DNA of 64,000 nt from Odontesthes bonariensis (GCF_027942865.1 NC_134516.1:25751322-25815321), one strand, 5' to 3'. Positions 1 through 10,956 are shown, counted from the first letter of the stretch. Notes: a model not told the origin generated them from the letters alone. Numbers and translations are program-made.

Positions 1-42
1 ATTCTTTGGCTTCCGGAACACTAGTGAATAGGTATGGTGCCA

Positions 43-115
43 CTTTCCGTAGTGTAGTGGTTATCACGTTCGCCTAACACGCGAAAGGTCCTCAGTTCGA
101 AACTGGGCGGAAACA
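43..115 (+). tRNA. tRNA-Val(AAC), unit 1
   Basis: A 73-nt cloverleaf with anticodon loop CTAACAC and T-loop TTCGAAA. Acceptor position 1 is C facing C, unlike the G-C pair of the other copies, so this copy may be impaired. No run of four T follows within about 100 nt. Confidence 0.85.
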
Positions 116-336
116 TTACTTGCTCCTCCTTTATTTATTTCATCCTTGTGTGAAGATGTATGACTGCACGTTAATGATATCAACATCAACATATACATAA
201 TTATGGATAGGAGGGGAGCCTCATCTGCTATTCTTGACATGTAAAGTCAATTTTTTCAGGTTTTAAAAAGATTTTCCGATGCTGTTGTTTGAAACGGACT
301 TTGGCGAATACCTAGCTGCTGAGCGAAAATGGCAAC

Positions 337-403
337 CTTCGGTCAAGGAATCGAACCCTGTTCCTCCGCTTGACAGGCAGATTCTAACCTTTGACCATTG
401 AAG
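337..403 (-). pseudogene. degenerate tRNA-like sequence, Asp/Glu type, unit 1
   Basis: Read on the minus strand it has a tRNA D-arm-like stretch (GGTTAGAATC), an anticodon arm with loop CTGTCAA (apparent GTC) and a T-arm with TTCGATT. The 5' acceptor strand pairs poorly with the 3' strand and the D-stem is weak. The D-arm resembles tRNA-Glu and the anticodon resembles tRNA-Asp, so the parent is uncertain. Confidence 0.6.
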
Positions 404-554
404 AAGATACAGAATGTGTTGCTTGACTGTCGTGCCAATTCTGAGAATACAAGCTGTAAGAGTATCACTGAAAAATTGACAAAAAAACACGTTGCTAAAA
501 CCCTTTCATTGTCCAGCATTTGCATGACTGAGAGCATAAATTGACTGTGGAAGG

Positions 555-626
555 GGTTCCATGGTGTAAAGGTCAGCACTCTGGACTCTGAATCCAGTGA
601 TCCGAGTTCAAATCTCGGTGGAACCT
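555..626 (+). tRNA. tRNA-Gln(CTG), unit 1
   Basis: A 72-nt cloverleaf. Acceptor GGTTCCA pairs with TGGAACC, the discriminator is T, the anticodon loop is CTCTGAA and the T-loop is TTCAAAT. It matches the vertebrate tRNA-Gln(CTG) consensus closely. The first T-run of four or more is about 140 nt downstream. Confidence 0.92.
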
Positions 627-962
627 TCAGGTTTGTGCTGTCATGGTTGTGTTCTGGAAAGAAGATGAGTTGAGTAGGCTAGTCACTTGTGAAAGGACAC
701 CAGAGTGCTCAATTGCAGCTGAGAGGATCTGTGGTATATGATGTCACACCTCTGTGTTGCTAGTTGAATCTTTTTTGGTTTCTTCTCTCATATTCATTTA
801 CGAAGCTTCTATTTATCCATGCTCTCCCGCAGGAGTGTGTTACAATCCCATTTCTGACTCAATTTGTTGCGACTCCACAAACTCTTTCCGCTTGCAACAA
901 AATTTGGGAAAACTTACCTCATTCTTTGGCTTCCGGAACACTAGTGAATAGGCATGGCTTCA

Positions 963-1035
963 GTTTCCGTAGTGTAGTGGTTATCACATTCGCCTCACAC
1001 GCGAAAGGTCCTCAGTTCGAAACTGGGCGGAAACA
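963..1035 (+). tRNA. tRNA-Val(CAC), unit 2
   Basis: A 73-nt cloverleaf. GTTTCCG pairs with CGGAAAC, and the anticodon loop CTCACAC gives anticodon CAC. It differs from the unit 1 copy in the anticodon, so isoacceptors are mixed in one array. Confidence 0.93.
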
Positions 1036-1256
1036 TTACTTGCTCCTCCATTATTTATTTCATCCTTGTGTGAAGATGTATGACTGCACGTTAATGATAG
1101 CAACATCAACATATTCATAATTATGGACAGGAGGGGAGCCTCATCTGCTATTCTTGACATGTAAAGTCAATTTTTTCAGGTTTTAAAAAGATTTTCCGAT
1201 GCTGTTGTTTGAAACGGACTTTGGCAAACCCCTAGCTGCTGAGCTAAAATGGCAGC

Positions 1257-1323
1257 CTTCCGTCAAGGAATCGAACCCTGTTCCTCCGCTTGACAGGCAG
1301 ATTCTAACCTTTGACCAGCAAAG
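1257..1323 (-). pseudogene. degenerate tRNA-like sequence, unit 2
   Basis: Same minus-strand relic as at 337-403, with apparent GTC anticodon and intact T-arm. The 5' acceptor region here reads CTTTGCTGG and does not pair with the 3' strand. Confidence 0.55.
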
Positions 1324-1471
1324 ATACAGAATGTGTTGCTTGACTGTCGTGCCAATTCTGAGAATACAAGCTGTAAGAGTATCACTGAAAAATTGACAAA
1401 AAAACATGTTGCTAAAACCCTTTCATTGTCAAGCATTTGCATGACTGAGAGCGTAAATTGACTGTGGAAGG

Positions 1472-1543
1472 GGTTCCATGGTGTAAAGGTCAGCACTCTG
1501 GACTCTGAATCCAGTGATCAGATTTCAAATCTCGGTGGAACCT
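1472..1543 (+). tRNA. tRNA-Gln(CTG), unit 2
   Basis: 72 nt with acceptor and anticodon arms intact. The T-stem reads AGATT against CTCGG, so it carries mismatches relative to other units and the copy may be weak. Confidence 0.82.
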
Positions 1544-1880
1544 TCAGGTGTGTGCTGTCATGGTTGAGTTCTGGAAAGAAGATGAGTTGAGTAGACCTGT
1601 CAAATGACACTAGATTGCACGATTGATCAATTCCAGCTGAGAGGATCTGTGGTATGTGACGTCACACCTCTGGGTTGCTAGTTGAATCTTTTTTGGTTTC
1701 CTCTTGCATGTTCATTAACGATGCTTCTATTTATCCATGCTCTCCCAGAGGTGTGTGTTACAATCCCACTTCTGACTCAATTTGTTGCGACTCCACAAAC
1801 TCTTTCCGCTAGCAACAAAATTTGGGAAAACTTACCTCATTCTTTGGCTTCCGGAACACTAGTGAATAGGCATGGCTTCA

Positions 1881-1953
1881 GTTTCTGTAGTGTAGCGGTT
1901 ATCACGTTCGCCTCACACGCGAAAGGTCCTCAGTTCGAAACTGGGCGGAAACA
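1881..1953 (+). tRNA. tRNA-Val(CAC), unit 3
   Basis: 73 nt. Acceptor GTTTCTG pairs with CGGAAAC through one T-G wobble, and the anticodon is CAC. Confidence 0.9.
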
Positions 1954-2174
1954 TTACTTGCTCCTCCTTTATTTATTTCATCCTTGTGTGAAGATGTATG
2001 ACTGCACGTTAATGATAGCAACATTAACATATTCATAATTATGGACAGGAGGGGAGCCTCATCTGCTATTCTTGACATGTAAAGTCAATTTTTGCAGGTT
2101 TTCAAAAGATTTTCTCATGCTATGGTGTGAAATGGACTTTGGCGAATCCCTAGCTGCTGAACGAAAATGGCAAC

Positions 2175-2241
2175 CTTCGGTCAAGGAATCGAACCCTGTT
2201 CCTCCGCTTGACTGGCGGATTCTAACCTTTGACCATTGAAG
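2175..2241 (-). pseudogene. degenerate tRNA-like sequence, unit 3
   Basis: Minus-strand relic as in the other units. The loop reads CAGTCAA, still giving an apparent GTC anticodon, and the T-arm TTCGATT is retained. Confidence 0.55.
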
Positions 2242-2394
2242 AAGATACAGAATGTGTTGCTTGACTGTCGTGCCAATTCTGAGAATACAAGCTGTAAGAG
2301 TATCACTGAAAAATTGACAAAAAAAATCACGTCGCTGAAACCCTTTCATTGTCAAGCCTTTACATGACTGAGAGCGTAAATTGACTGTGGAAGG

Positions 2395-2466
2395 GGTTCC
2401 ATGGTGTAAAGGTCAGCACTCTGGACTCTGAATCCAGTGATCAGAGTTCAAATCTCAGTGGAACCT
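2395..2466 (+). tRNA. tRNA-Gln(CTG), unit 3
   Basis: 72-nt cloverleaf with anticodon CTG. The T-stem carries one change (CTCAG for CTCGG) that is paired by a matching upstream base. Confidence 0.88.
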
Positions 2467-2802
2467 TCAGGTTTGTGCTGTCATGGTTGCATTCTGGAAA
2501 GAAGATGAGTTGAGTAGGCTAGTCAGTTGTGAAATGACACCAGAGTGCTGAATTGCAGCTGAGAGGATCTGTGGTATGTGACGTCACACCTCTGTGTTGC
2601 TAGTTGAATCTTTTTTGGTTTCCTCTCTCATATTCATTTACGATGCTTCTATTTATCCATGCTCTCCCACAGGAGTGTGTTACAATCCCACTTCTGACTC
2701 AATTTGTTGCGACTCCACAAACTCTTTCCGCGAGCAACAAAATTTGGGAAAACTTACCTCATTCTTTGGTTTCCGGAACACTAGTGAATAGCCATGGCTC
2801 CA

Positions 2803-2875
2803 GTTTCCGTAGTGTAGTGGTTATCACGTTCTCCTCACACGCGAAAGGTCCTCAGTTCGAAACTGGGCGGAAACA
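2803..2875 (+). tRNA. tRNA-Val(CAC), unit 4
   Basis: 73 nt with anticodon CAC. The anticodon stem reads TTCTC against GCGAA and has one mismatch not seen in other units, so function is less certain. Confidence 0.82.
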
Positions 2876-3096
2876 TTACTTGCTCCTACTTTATTTATTT
2901 CATCCTTGTGTGAAGATGTATGACTGCACGTTTATGATAGCAACATCAACATATTCATAATTATGGATAGGAGGGGAGCCTCATCTGCTATTCTTGACAT
3001 GTAAAGTCAATTTTTTCAGGTTTTAAAAAGATTTTCTGATGCTGTTGTTTGAAACGGACTTTGGCAAACCCAAAGCTGCTGAGCGAAAATGGGAGC

Positions 3097-3164
3097 CTTC
3101 CGTCAAGGAATCGAACCCTGTTCCTTCTGCTTGACAGGCGGATTCTAACCTTTGACCATTGAAG
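3097..3164 (-). pseudogene. degenerate tRNA-like sequence, unit 4
   Basis: Same minus-strand relic. It carries an extra base near the anticodon stem compared with the other units, which further weakens the fold. Confidence 0.5.
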
Positions 3165-3318
3165 AAGATACAGAATGTATTGCTTGACTGTCGTTCCAAT
3201 TCTGAGAATACAAGCTGTAAGAGTATCACTGAAAAATTGACAAAAAAAAATCACGTTGCTAAAATCCTTTCATTGTCAAGCATTTGCATGACTGAGAGCG
3301 TAAATTGACCGTGGAAGG

Positions 3319-3390
3319 GGTTCCATGGTGTAACGGTCAGCACTCTGGACTCTGAATCCATTGATACGAGTTCAAATCTCGGTGGAACCT
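3319..3390 (+). tRNA. tRNA-Gln(CTG), unit 4
   Basis: 72 nt with anticodon CTG. The anticodon stem CTGGA against TCCAT has one mismatched pair (C opposite T), and the D-loop reads TAACGGTC. Confidence 0.84.
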
Positions 3391-3732
3391 TCAGGTGTGT
3401 GCTGTCATGGTTGCGTTCTGGAAAGAAGATGAGTTGAGTAGGCTAGTCACTTGTGAAATGACACCAGAGTGCACGATTGATCAATTCCAGCTGAGAGGAT
3501 CAGTGGTATGTGACGTCACACCTCTGTGTTGCTAGTTGAATCTTTTTTAGTTTCCTCTTGCATATTCATTTACGATGCTTCCATTTATCCATGCTCTCCC
3601 ACAGGAGAGTGTTACAATCCCACTTCTGACTCAATTTGTTGCGACTCCAAAATCTCTTTCCGCAAGCAACAAAATTTGGGAAAACACCTCATTCTTTGGC
3701 TTCAGGAACACTAGTGATTAGGCATGATACCA

Positions 3733-3805
3733 GTTTCCGTAGTGTAGTGGTTATCACTTTTGCCTAACACGCGAAAGGTCCTCAGTTCGAAACTGGGCGG
3801 AAACA
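3733..3805 (+). tRNA. tRNA-Val(AAC), unit 5
   Basis: 73 nt with anticodon AAC. The anticodon stem TTTGC pairs with GCGAA using one wobble. Confidence 0.9.
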
Positions 3806-4026
3806 TTACTTGCTCCTCCTTTATTTATTTCATCCTTGTGTGAAGATGTATGACTGCACGTTAATGATCGCAACATCAACATATTCATAATTATGGATAG
3901 GAGGGGAGCCTCATCTGCTATTCTTGACATGTAAAGTCAATTTTTGCAGGTTTTCAAAAGATTTTCTGATGCTATGGTGTGAAACGGACTTTGGCGAATC
4001 CCTAGCTGCTGAGTGAAAATGGGAGC

Positions 4027-4093
4027 CTTCGGTAAAGGAATCGAACCCTGTTCCTCCGCTTGACTGGCGGATTCTAACCTTTGACCATTGAAG
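4027..4093 (-). pseudogene. degenerate tRNA-like sequence, unit 5
   Basis: Minus-strand relic as above, with one further change in the T-stem. Confidence 0.5.
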
Positions 4094-4246
4094 AAGATAC
4101 AGAATGTGTTGCTTGACTGTCGTGCCAATTCTGAGAATACAAGCTGTAAGAGTATCACTGAAAAATTGTCAAAAAAAATCACGTCGTTAAAACCCTTTCA
4201 TTGTCAAGCATTTGCATGAATGAGAGCGTAAATTGACTGTGGAAGG

Positions 4247-4318
4247 GGTTCCATGGTGTAAAGGTCAGCACTCTGGACTCTGAATCCAGTGATCCGAGTT
4301 CAAATCTCGGTGGAACCT
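4247..4318 (+). tRNA. tRNA-Gln(CTG), unit 5
   Basis: 72-nt cloverleaf with all stems paired, anticodon CTG and discriminator T. Confidence 0.92.
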
Positions 4319-4654
4319 TCAGGTGTGTGCTGTCATGGTTGTGTTCTGGAAAGAAGATGAGTTGAGTAGGCTAGTCAGTTGTGAAAGGACACCAGAGTGC
4401 ACGATTCCAGCTGAGAGGATCTGTGGTATGTGACGTCACACCTCTGTGTTGCTAGTTGAATCTTTTTTGGTTTCCTCTTGCATATTCATTTACGATGCTT
4501 CTATTTATCCATGCTCTCCAACAGGAGTGTGTTACAATCCCACTTCTGACTCAATTTGTTGCGACTCCACAAACTCTTTCCGCTTGCAACAAAATTTGGG
4601 AAAACTTACCTCATTCTTTGGCTTCAGGAACACTAGTGAATAGGCATGGCTTCA

Positions 4655-4727
4655 GTTTCCGTAGTGTAGCGGTTATCACGTTCGCCTAACACGCGAAAGG
4701 TCCTCAGTTCGAAACTGGGCGGAAACA
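4655..4727 (+). tRNA. tRNA-Val(AAC), unit 6
   Basis: 73-nt cloverleaf with all stems paired and anticodon AAC. Confidence 0.93.
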
Positions 4728-4948
4728 TTACTTGCTCCTCCTTTATTTATTTCATCCTTGTGTGAAGATGTATGACTGCAAGTTAATGATAGCAACATCA
4801 ACATATTCATAATTATGGATAGGAGGGGAGCCTCATCTGCTATTCTTGACATGTAAAGTCAATTTTTTCAGGTTTTAAAAAGATTTTCCGATGCTGTTGT
4901 TTGAAACGGACTTTGTCAAACCCCAAGCTGCTGAGCAAAAATGGCAGC

Positions 4949-5015
4949 CTTCCGTCAAGGAATCGAATCCTGTTCCTCCGCTTGACAGGCGGATTCTAAC
5001 CTTTGACCAGCAAAG
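4949..5015 (-). pseudogene. degenerate tRNA-like sequence, unit 6
   Basis: Minus-strand relic. The T-arm reads GATTCGATT and the apparent anticodon is GTC. Confidence 0.5.
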
Positions 5016-5166
5016 ATACAGAATGTGTTGCTTGACTGTCGTGCCAATTCTGAGAATACAAGCTGTAAGAGTATAACTGAAAAATTGATAAAAAAAAATC
5101 ACGGTGCTAAAACCCTTTCATTGTCAAGCATTTGCATGACTGAGAGCGTAAATTGACTGTGGAAGG

Positions 5167-5231
5167 GGTTCCATGGTGTAAAGGTCTGGACTCTGAATCC
5201 AGTGATCAGAGTTCAAATCTCGGTGGAACCT
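5167..5231 (+). pseudogene. tRNA-Gln(CTG) pseudogene with D-arm deletion, unit 6
   Basis: Compared with the other five copies, about seven bases covering the 3' side of the D-arm are missing, leaving 65 nt. The anticodon and T arms remain. It is the last element of the left array block, about 45 bp before the repeat ends. Confidence 0.85.
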
Positions 5232-5276
5232 TCAGGTGTGTGCTGTCATGGTTGTGTTCTGGAAAGAAGATGAGTT

Positions 5277-6100
5277 GGCACAAACACGGATTGGCACTTT
5301 TTCTGGGGGCAATTCAAAAAAGGGGAGTACTTGAAAAAGAGGTTCTGACACTTGCTGACGCTTCGTGTGTGCTCCCCACAGTGGGGAGACTCAGAAATAA
5401 CACCAAAAACGTGAAAAAGATGATTTTGATTCTCTATCCCCTTTAACAAAATTTTGAAACGTCCTCCTTTCCAAATAATATGTTCTGTTTCTTGTGAAAA
5501 TATAATTTGCCATTAAGACGCCCATCCCCATATATTCTGTAGTCTGTGCTTACTTTTTAGGACCTGGAGTTATGCCAGCGTTAATTATGCAAATGAGGTG
5601 ATGTCATCATTTGTGTGCTAATAGTTGAGATTTTACGGATATCTATGAATTTTATTAAGTCTTTATTTAAACTTTCAGGATGTCCACTACTTGAATAATA
5701 ATAAATAATGTGAAAAAATTGTTCAATACAAGCTCAAAGGCATGTATCCAGCTCTTTCACACAGGAGAGACAAACTTCTCCTTCGACTAAATCTCCTCGT
5801 GGTAATTAAGCCGACTCCAGTGCAAGTTTTTCTGTGTTCTTATCTTGCCTTTGTTTCCCAATGTTCGCCTCCCCATTCCCTGTGCTCTAGTTTTCTCGTG
5901 CCGGTGTTGTGGCAAAAAGTGATTGTCTGTCAGAATCTGATTTGCCACTGCGGGAGCGCGCACAGCAGCCCGTTAAGCGGTAGCGCAAAACCATCTGCTT
6001 TTCTCTGGATTAAGAGGTCATAATATGCAGATACACACAACCGCATTATAATGTAGACCTAATTATAGCTATGAAAGTTTGACGTTTATCACGTGAAGAC
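5277..6100. other. non-repetitive interval, no gene recognised
   Basis: Sequence immediately after the tRNA array. It contains short open frames (for example 5742-6023) without recognisable protein features. I see no RNA gene or transposon terminus in it. Confidence 0.4.
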
Positions 6101-6138
6101 AGTTACTTGATAAGTCATAGCTAGCTCTGAAGGACCAC

Positions 6139-6212
6139 AGGCACTGCTGGGATTTGAACCCAGGATCTCCTGTTTACTAGACAGGCACTTTGACTAACTA
6201 AGCCACAGCACC
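6139..6212 (-). tRNA. tRNA-Thr(AGT)
   Basis: A 74-nt minus-strand cloverleaf with anticodon loop CTAGTAA. Its 5' flank, at 6213-6340, is the same as that of the tRNA-Thr copies near 29 kb and 56 kb, so it is a dispersed member of that array unit. The D-loop differs slightly from the others (TTAGTTAGTC). Confidence 0.9.
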
Positions 6213-6340
6213 ACATGGTTCATAAAACTGATGAAAGAATAAAGAGCAGGAACTGGATCCACCTCAGGAAGTGGTTTTTGTGATTTATTTCCACTATTCA
6301 TGTGATCTCTGCATAAATCAGGGCTTGATGTTATTCATGG

Positions 6341-6820
6341 AGGTGCCTCAGTTAAATCTGCACTCGCTGGCCTTTTCCAAGCTTTAATTGCATATGACTC
6401 ATTAGCTTATGCTACGTAGCCTTGCCCCTCGTCTGCTTGGCAACACTTGGTGTCTTCTGTGTGCCTCATCAGAGCCATACATCCCTAAACCAACAGTCTC
6501 AACTTGCCCTCTGTGTGTGCGGCCTTGTTCATCTCACCTGGGACACCAGCTGGAGGGCTATGACACTGTGCTTCATACAGACAAGGTCCTAAACATGGCA
6601 TCGTCGCATCTTCCCATGTTGGGATTTTCATCCTACACAAGACTTAAATCTCTCCCCTGTGCTTTTGTTTTCCTGACTCTACCACCTGAAGTGCACACAT
6701 GTGGAAGATGCACTCAAATGCCCTTGGGTGCAAAGCTACATGATCAATTTGGAGCTGGAAGCTGACACCCTCTCTACCTTTAAGATTATGCCTTAAACTT
6801 TCTGTTTAAATCAACAATGA
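6341..6820. other. interval without recognised gene
   Basis: An open frame at 6409-6765 has no features I recognise. No tRNA or transposon terminus was seen. Confidence 0.35.
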
Positions 6821-6824
6821 TTAA

Positions 6825-7173
6825 AGCTATGGTAGGTAATCCTGGAGAGCTAGCGAGAGAGCTAGCAAGATTCGAAAGTGTCCCCTCCTCTAAGCTCCAC
6901 CCCCCCCTCCCCATTCCGTCAGTGCTTCATCCAAAGCCGGTAGAACCGCGTGCGCACACGGAGCAGGGAGCCGATAGAGGGGGGCGTAGGCAGAAAGCAG
7001 AGGCATCTGATTGGTTTTTGTCAGCTTTTTCTCATTCCTACAGCTGCCACAGAGGTCTGATTATTTTCGTCCCTTTTTCTAAATACATCTTGTATAGATT
7101 TCTCTCAGGATAGACGATCCATTTCACCCAGTATTACAAAATGTGTTTCTGAACAGGATTACCAACCATGTCT
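6825..7173. mobile_element. MITE flanked by TTAA
   Basis: Terminal inverted repeats AGCTATGGTAGGTAATCC and GGATTACCAACCATGTCT are flanked on both sides by TTAA (6821-6824 and 7174-7177). There is no coding capacity. TTAA target duplication is used by the piggyBac and Kolobok superfamilies, and I cannot tell which mobilised this one. Confidence 0.75.
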
Positions 7174-7177
7174 TTAA

Positions 7178-8400
7178 TGGGATTCCAATATATCAGCACT
7201 TTTCTGACTCTGGGGAATCTCTGGTTGTGCTTTAAACTGCTTCAAGTCCTATCTGGAGGACAGGAAATATTTTGTTGAAATTGGTAACTGTGTCTCAGAC
7301 CAAATGGCTATGACCTGTGGGGTTCCCCATGGGTCAATCCTGGGACCCGTATTGTTCAATCTGTACATGCTTCCATTAGGCCAGCTAATATGCAGCTATA
7401 ATGTGTCCTACCACAACTATGCAGATGACACTCAGATCTACGTGTCACTGACGGCAGGAGAACACGGGCCTGTAGATACATTGTGTCGCTGCATCGAACA
7501 AATCAGTGTGTGGATGCAAAACAATTTTCTCCAGCTAAACTCAGACAAAACTGAAATCATTGTCTGTGGCCCACAGAAACAAAGAGAAAGTGTTATCAGT
7601 CACCTTGAGACTCTCTCTCTAAAACCTAACTATCAAGTTAGAAATCTCGAGGTAATATTGGACTCAGACCTGAACTTTAACAGCCACATTAAATCTGTAA
7701 CATCAGCAGCTTTTTACCATCTAAAAAACATTGCCAGAATCAAAGGAATAGTGTCTAAACCAGACTTAGAGAGACTGATCCATGTGTTTGTCTCCAGCAG
7801 GTTAGACTACTGTAACGGCCTGCTCACTGGGCTCTCTAAACGGGCTGTAAGACAGCTGCAGTACATCCAGAATGCTGCTGCTCGAGTCCTGACTAGAACC
7901 AGGAAATACGACCATATTAGTCCAGTGCTCAGGTCTCTGCACTGGCTTCCTGCCGCTCAGAGAATAGAGTTTAAAACAGCTCTGCTTGTGTACAAGTCTC
8001 TTCATGGTCAAGCGCCAAAGTACATCTCTGACATGTTAAAGCCATATGAACCAACTCTGGCTCTGAGAACCTCAGGGAGGGGTCTCCTGCTGGTGCCCAG
8101 AGTCAGGACTAAACAAGGTGAGGCTGCGTTTCAGTTTTATGCCCCTAAAATCTGGAACAGTCTTCCAGAAGATGTGAGACAGGCCTCAACTCTGACAATG
8201 TTTAAATCCAGGCTGAAAACAGTTCTGTTTAGCTGTGCATGACACCTGAAAGTGTTTTATCTGCACTCTTCACTCTTCACCTGGTTTTTTTATTTTTTAT
8301 TTCTTTTTAATGATTTTATTGCCTTCTTGTGATTTTATGTAGCTGTAAAGCACTTTGAATTACCTTGTGTAGAAATTGTGCTCTATAAATAAAATTGCCC
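7178..8400 (+). mobile_element. L2/CR1-group LINE, 5'-truncated, with RT ORF
   Basis: The open frame at 7304-8242 (312 aa) covers the C-terminal half of a reverse transcriptase: GVPHGSILGPVLF near its start, the catalytic box YADDTQIY near residue 40, then the thumb and C-terminal region (RLDYCNGLLTG, LHWLP, KIWNSLP). Matching residues upstream of the ATG (CFKSYLEDRKYFVEIGN) show that the frame continues 5' beyond that methionine. There is no endonuclease domain. The 3' end has the fish LINE signature of a short UTR ending in AATAAAATTGCCCTGCC. The L2/CR1 assignment is by recognition of the RT style, not by tree. Confidence 0.85.
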
Positions 8401-9548
8401 TGCCTTCTCCTTTAATCAGTCTAACATAGAAAGCTGGGAGAAGATAGAATTACATGCATTTCAGATCAGTAAAATGTATCAAATCTGATAACCGGGACGT
8501 CTTATGTGCAGCTGTTTACTTTTCTGTGCGCATCTACATATACCTTTATAGTGTAAAGTGCTGTGGGATTAATTGCATTTTACACATTACAAGAACTTAG
8601 TTTTGGTCCCTTCATTGTGTTAGTTAGCACATGGCTTGATGGCATTTCCCGTTGGTCGTATTTTCTCATGGCACGTTGAGTTGGTTTTGGTCAAAGCGTT
8701 ACACATGTATTGAGGGACACAACTTGCTGTGAAGGAAATATGTTGATAGAATAAATTACAACACAATTATGTATTAAAAGCAAAATAAAATGTGTCAAAA
8801 ACTGACTGTTGCTTCAGAGATTGGGCGTGTTCAGGGCTGTGTGGCCATACGCGAGAGAAGTGATCACAAACAAGCTTTTTATAGATGGAGAAACATCTAT
8901 TGTTGTACTCTGACTTCTAAAATAGAACTATACTGTTTAGAACAGATGCAGTTTATGAGGATGTCATCAAATTGAGCTTCCCTCATTTCTCTGTGTGACA
9001 ATGAACACAAAACTACACACAGGGAACAGAGGCTTTTGACAGACACTAAGTTATCTGAGAGTCCCATTTTCAGCTGCAGAGAACAATCACATCAGGGAAG
9101 TCAATGTGCAGGCTCAACAGCAGCCTCTCAAGCCAACTCTTGGTAAAATAGAGGAATCTCTTCGCTCTACAGCGGGCGCTGACCTACAATCAAATCACTT
9201 CACGGGAAGGTTTTTGGAACAAATTCTTTAGAAACTGAATATGACAAATCTACGATGATCATTGCAATCACACAGTCTTACTGTCGCACTCACATCATGA
9301 TGACTGACGTGTGGAGAAATCCTGCTCTTCAGCACATTTTATTTCACATCCTGTAAGATTTAAAGTTCACATTTTTTCAGCTTTGATGCTGCTTCCCGTC
9401 ATCAAAACCTGGGCATCTGGTGTGCAATTTAATGCAGTAAACACACTTCCAGATATACCCAAAACACTCGTGATATAAAGATATAAACTTCAGACACCCA
9501 AATCATGCTCTAAAAGCACAGGTGGGAAAAACAAAAAGTTATTTTAAC
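8401..9548. other. interval without recognised gene
   Basis: A-T rich sequence without a convincing open frame or RNA gene. Confidence 0.35.
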
Positions 9549-9570
9549 ATAATATGTCCCCTTTAAGACT
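9549..9570. mobile_element. probable MITE terminus next to TTAA
   Basis: CATAATATGTCCCCT followed by TTAA resembles the terminus of a common fish MITE. The partner terminus was not found, so the left limit is unknown. A similar motif, TTAAAGGAGACATGTTTTG, starts at 15276. Confidence 0.4.
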
Positions 9571-10308
9571 TTCTCAGAGCATCTCAGGGATTTGCAGGGC
9601 TTGTGACTTTATAGAGCATTTTTCAAGCAAAATGTAACTCGTAATGTTTGATATAGCAATTAAAAAGGACAAACATGGAATGAAACAAAACACAAGGATT
9701 GTAAAATGACCACACTAATAAAAGCATTTGCAGAAAACAGTAAAATATTAACTCCGCAATAAAAACAAACCGTGTACAAGACATGAAAAGAGCACATTAA
9801 AACAAGGCCAACAGGCCAATTGAGGAATCTATGGAGGCTTAAAATTCAAAATTGTTTTTATATTTTCATAGACAAACCAGTCTTCAAATCAAATTTATTT
9901 TTCTTAAATGCATTAGCAACGCATCCTCTCGCTGAGAGTTGCTCCAACATCATTCCTGGACCATTTATGAGCAAAAACTGCTGGATAGAAATTTGAAAGC
10001 TAGATGAGGAGCTGGGTACTGGGAGAGCACCATTAGTTCTACCAATACTTTGCTCAGTGAGTTAGAGCAGAAGAGCAAATGAAAGATTTCACGTTTACTC
10101 AGTAAACCATGTACACTTCCAACTGTACAAGGACTTGATAAAGCTTACCCAGGATACCAACAAGGAAATTTGGCTTCCCATTTAGAAGTTGTAAATTCAG
10201 AGGATGCAACATCAATAGGCATGTTCTGGCACAACTGCAGAACCTGCCATTACAGAGTGGAAAGGCAACAAGTTGCCTATTAAAGCACAATAGTAGAGTG
10301 GTACAGGG
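9571..10308. other. interval without recognised gene
   Basis: I see no gene, RNA or clear repeat here. Confidence 0.35.
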
Positions 10309-10944
10309 TAGGGTTGTCAAAAAATATTCAAAAAGGTTTTAAAAACAGACAAGGTGAAAATGAATATTCGAATGTGGAAAAACATCTGCGCAGCCGCCGT
10401 CTGCCTTGAGTCGGCACACTGCATGACGGGGTCAGGGACAGGTCACAGGAGTCGCACTCTGGTAAAGCGTCACTGCTGAAAGTTGACTTATGTGAAGATG
10501 GCAGAAAGTTCAGGGCCCAACTCGACTGCAGGCGCAGAGAAAGTGATTTTAACCCCCACAAATATGAAAAGTCCTTTCTGGAAATACTTCAGATTTTGGT
10601 CATTTGACAAATTTTGGAGCCTCAAGTTAAAGTTGTACGGAAGCTACGGTTAGCTTATCATTCGACCACCAGCAACATGAGGTTACATCTTGAAAATGTT
10701 CATCCAAATGAACATGGCATAATATTAAACTCAAATACATTGTCAAATAGGTTTAAACTTACACTACCTTGTTGTAGTTTGTCTTGCCATTGACACAATG
10801 CTGTCGTCGCCTGGCTGATTGAAAGCCCCCAGATGCAGATGCAATGCACCCGATGTGTATGTGCGTCAGACAATGTGCAAATACAGATTTAATGTTTGTT
10901 TTTTTAGAGGGAATATTTGAACAAAAGCAATTTTGACAGCCCTA
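10309..10944 (+). mobile_element. hAT deletion derivative
   Basis: Termini TAGGGTTGTCAAAA and TTTTGACAGCCCTA are inverted repeats. The 8 bp outside each end (gtacaggg and gtatatgg) match at six of eight positions, consistent with an old 8-bp hAT target duplication. Inside, from about 10498, a frame reads MAESSGPNSTAGAEKVIL and then KSPFWKYFRFWS, which looks like the start of a BED-finger hAT protein. No transposase core remains. Confidence 0.7.
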
Positions 10945-10956
10945 GTATATGGATAC

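Larger units (their letters stand above)
1..5276 (+). repeat. tRNA-Val/tRNA-Gln tandem array, left block
   Basis: Six tandem units with spacings of 918 to 930 bp between successive tRNA-Val starts. Each unit holds tRNA-Val (+), a degenerate tRNA-like sequence (-), tRNA-Gln(CTG) (+) and highly similar spacers, including a recurring run of T residues near the unit end. The sixth unit stops being repetitive just after tRNA-Gln, at about 5276, where unrelated sequence begins. The same unit reappears at 63440. Short open frames in the spacers are shifted copies of one another and follow the repeat period, so I do not call them genes. Confidence 0.95.

Noticed and set aside
754-4689. Repeated short frames in the tRNA-Val/Gln spacers (for example those starting MLLVESFLVSS or MNLFWFPL)
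   Set aside because: They recur only because the DNA unit is repeated, they run into the tRNA genes, and they show no protein-like constraint.
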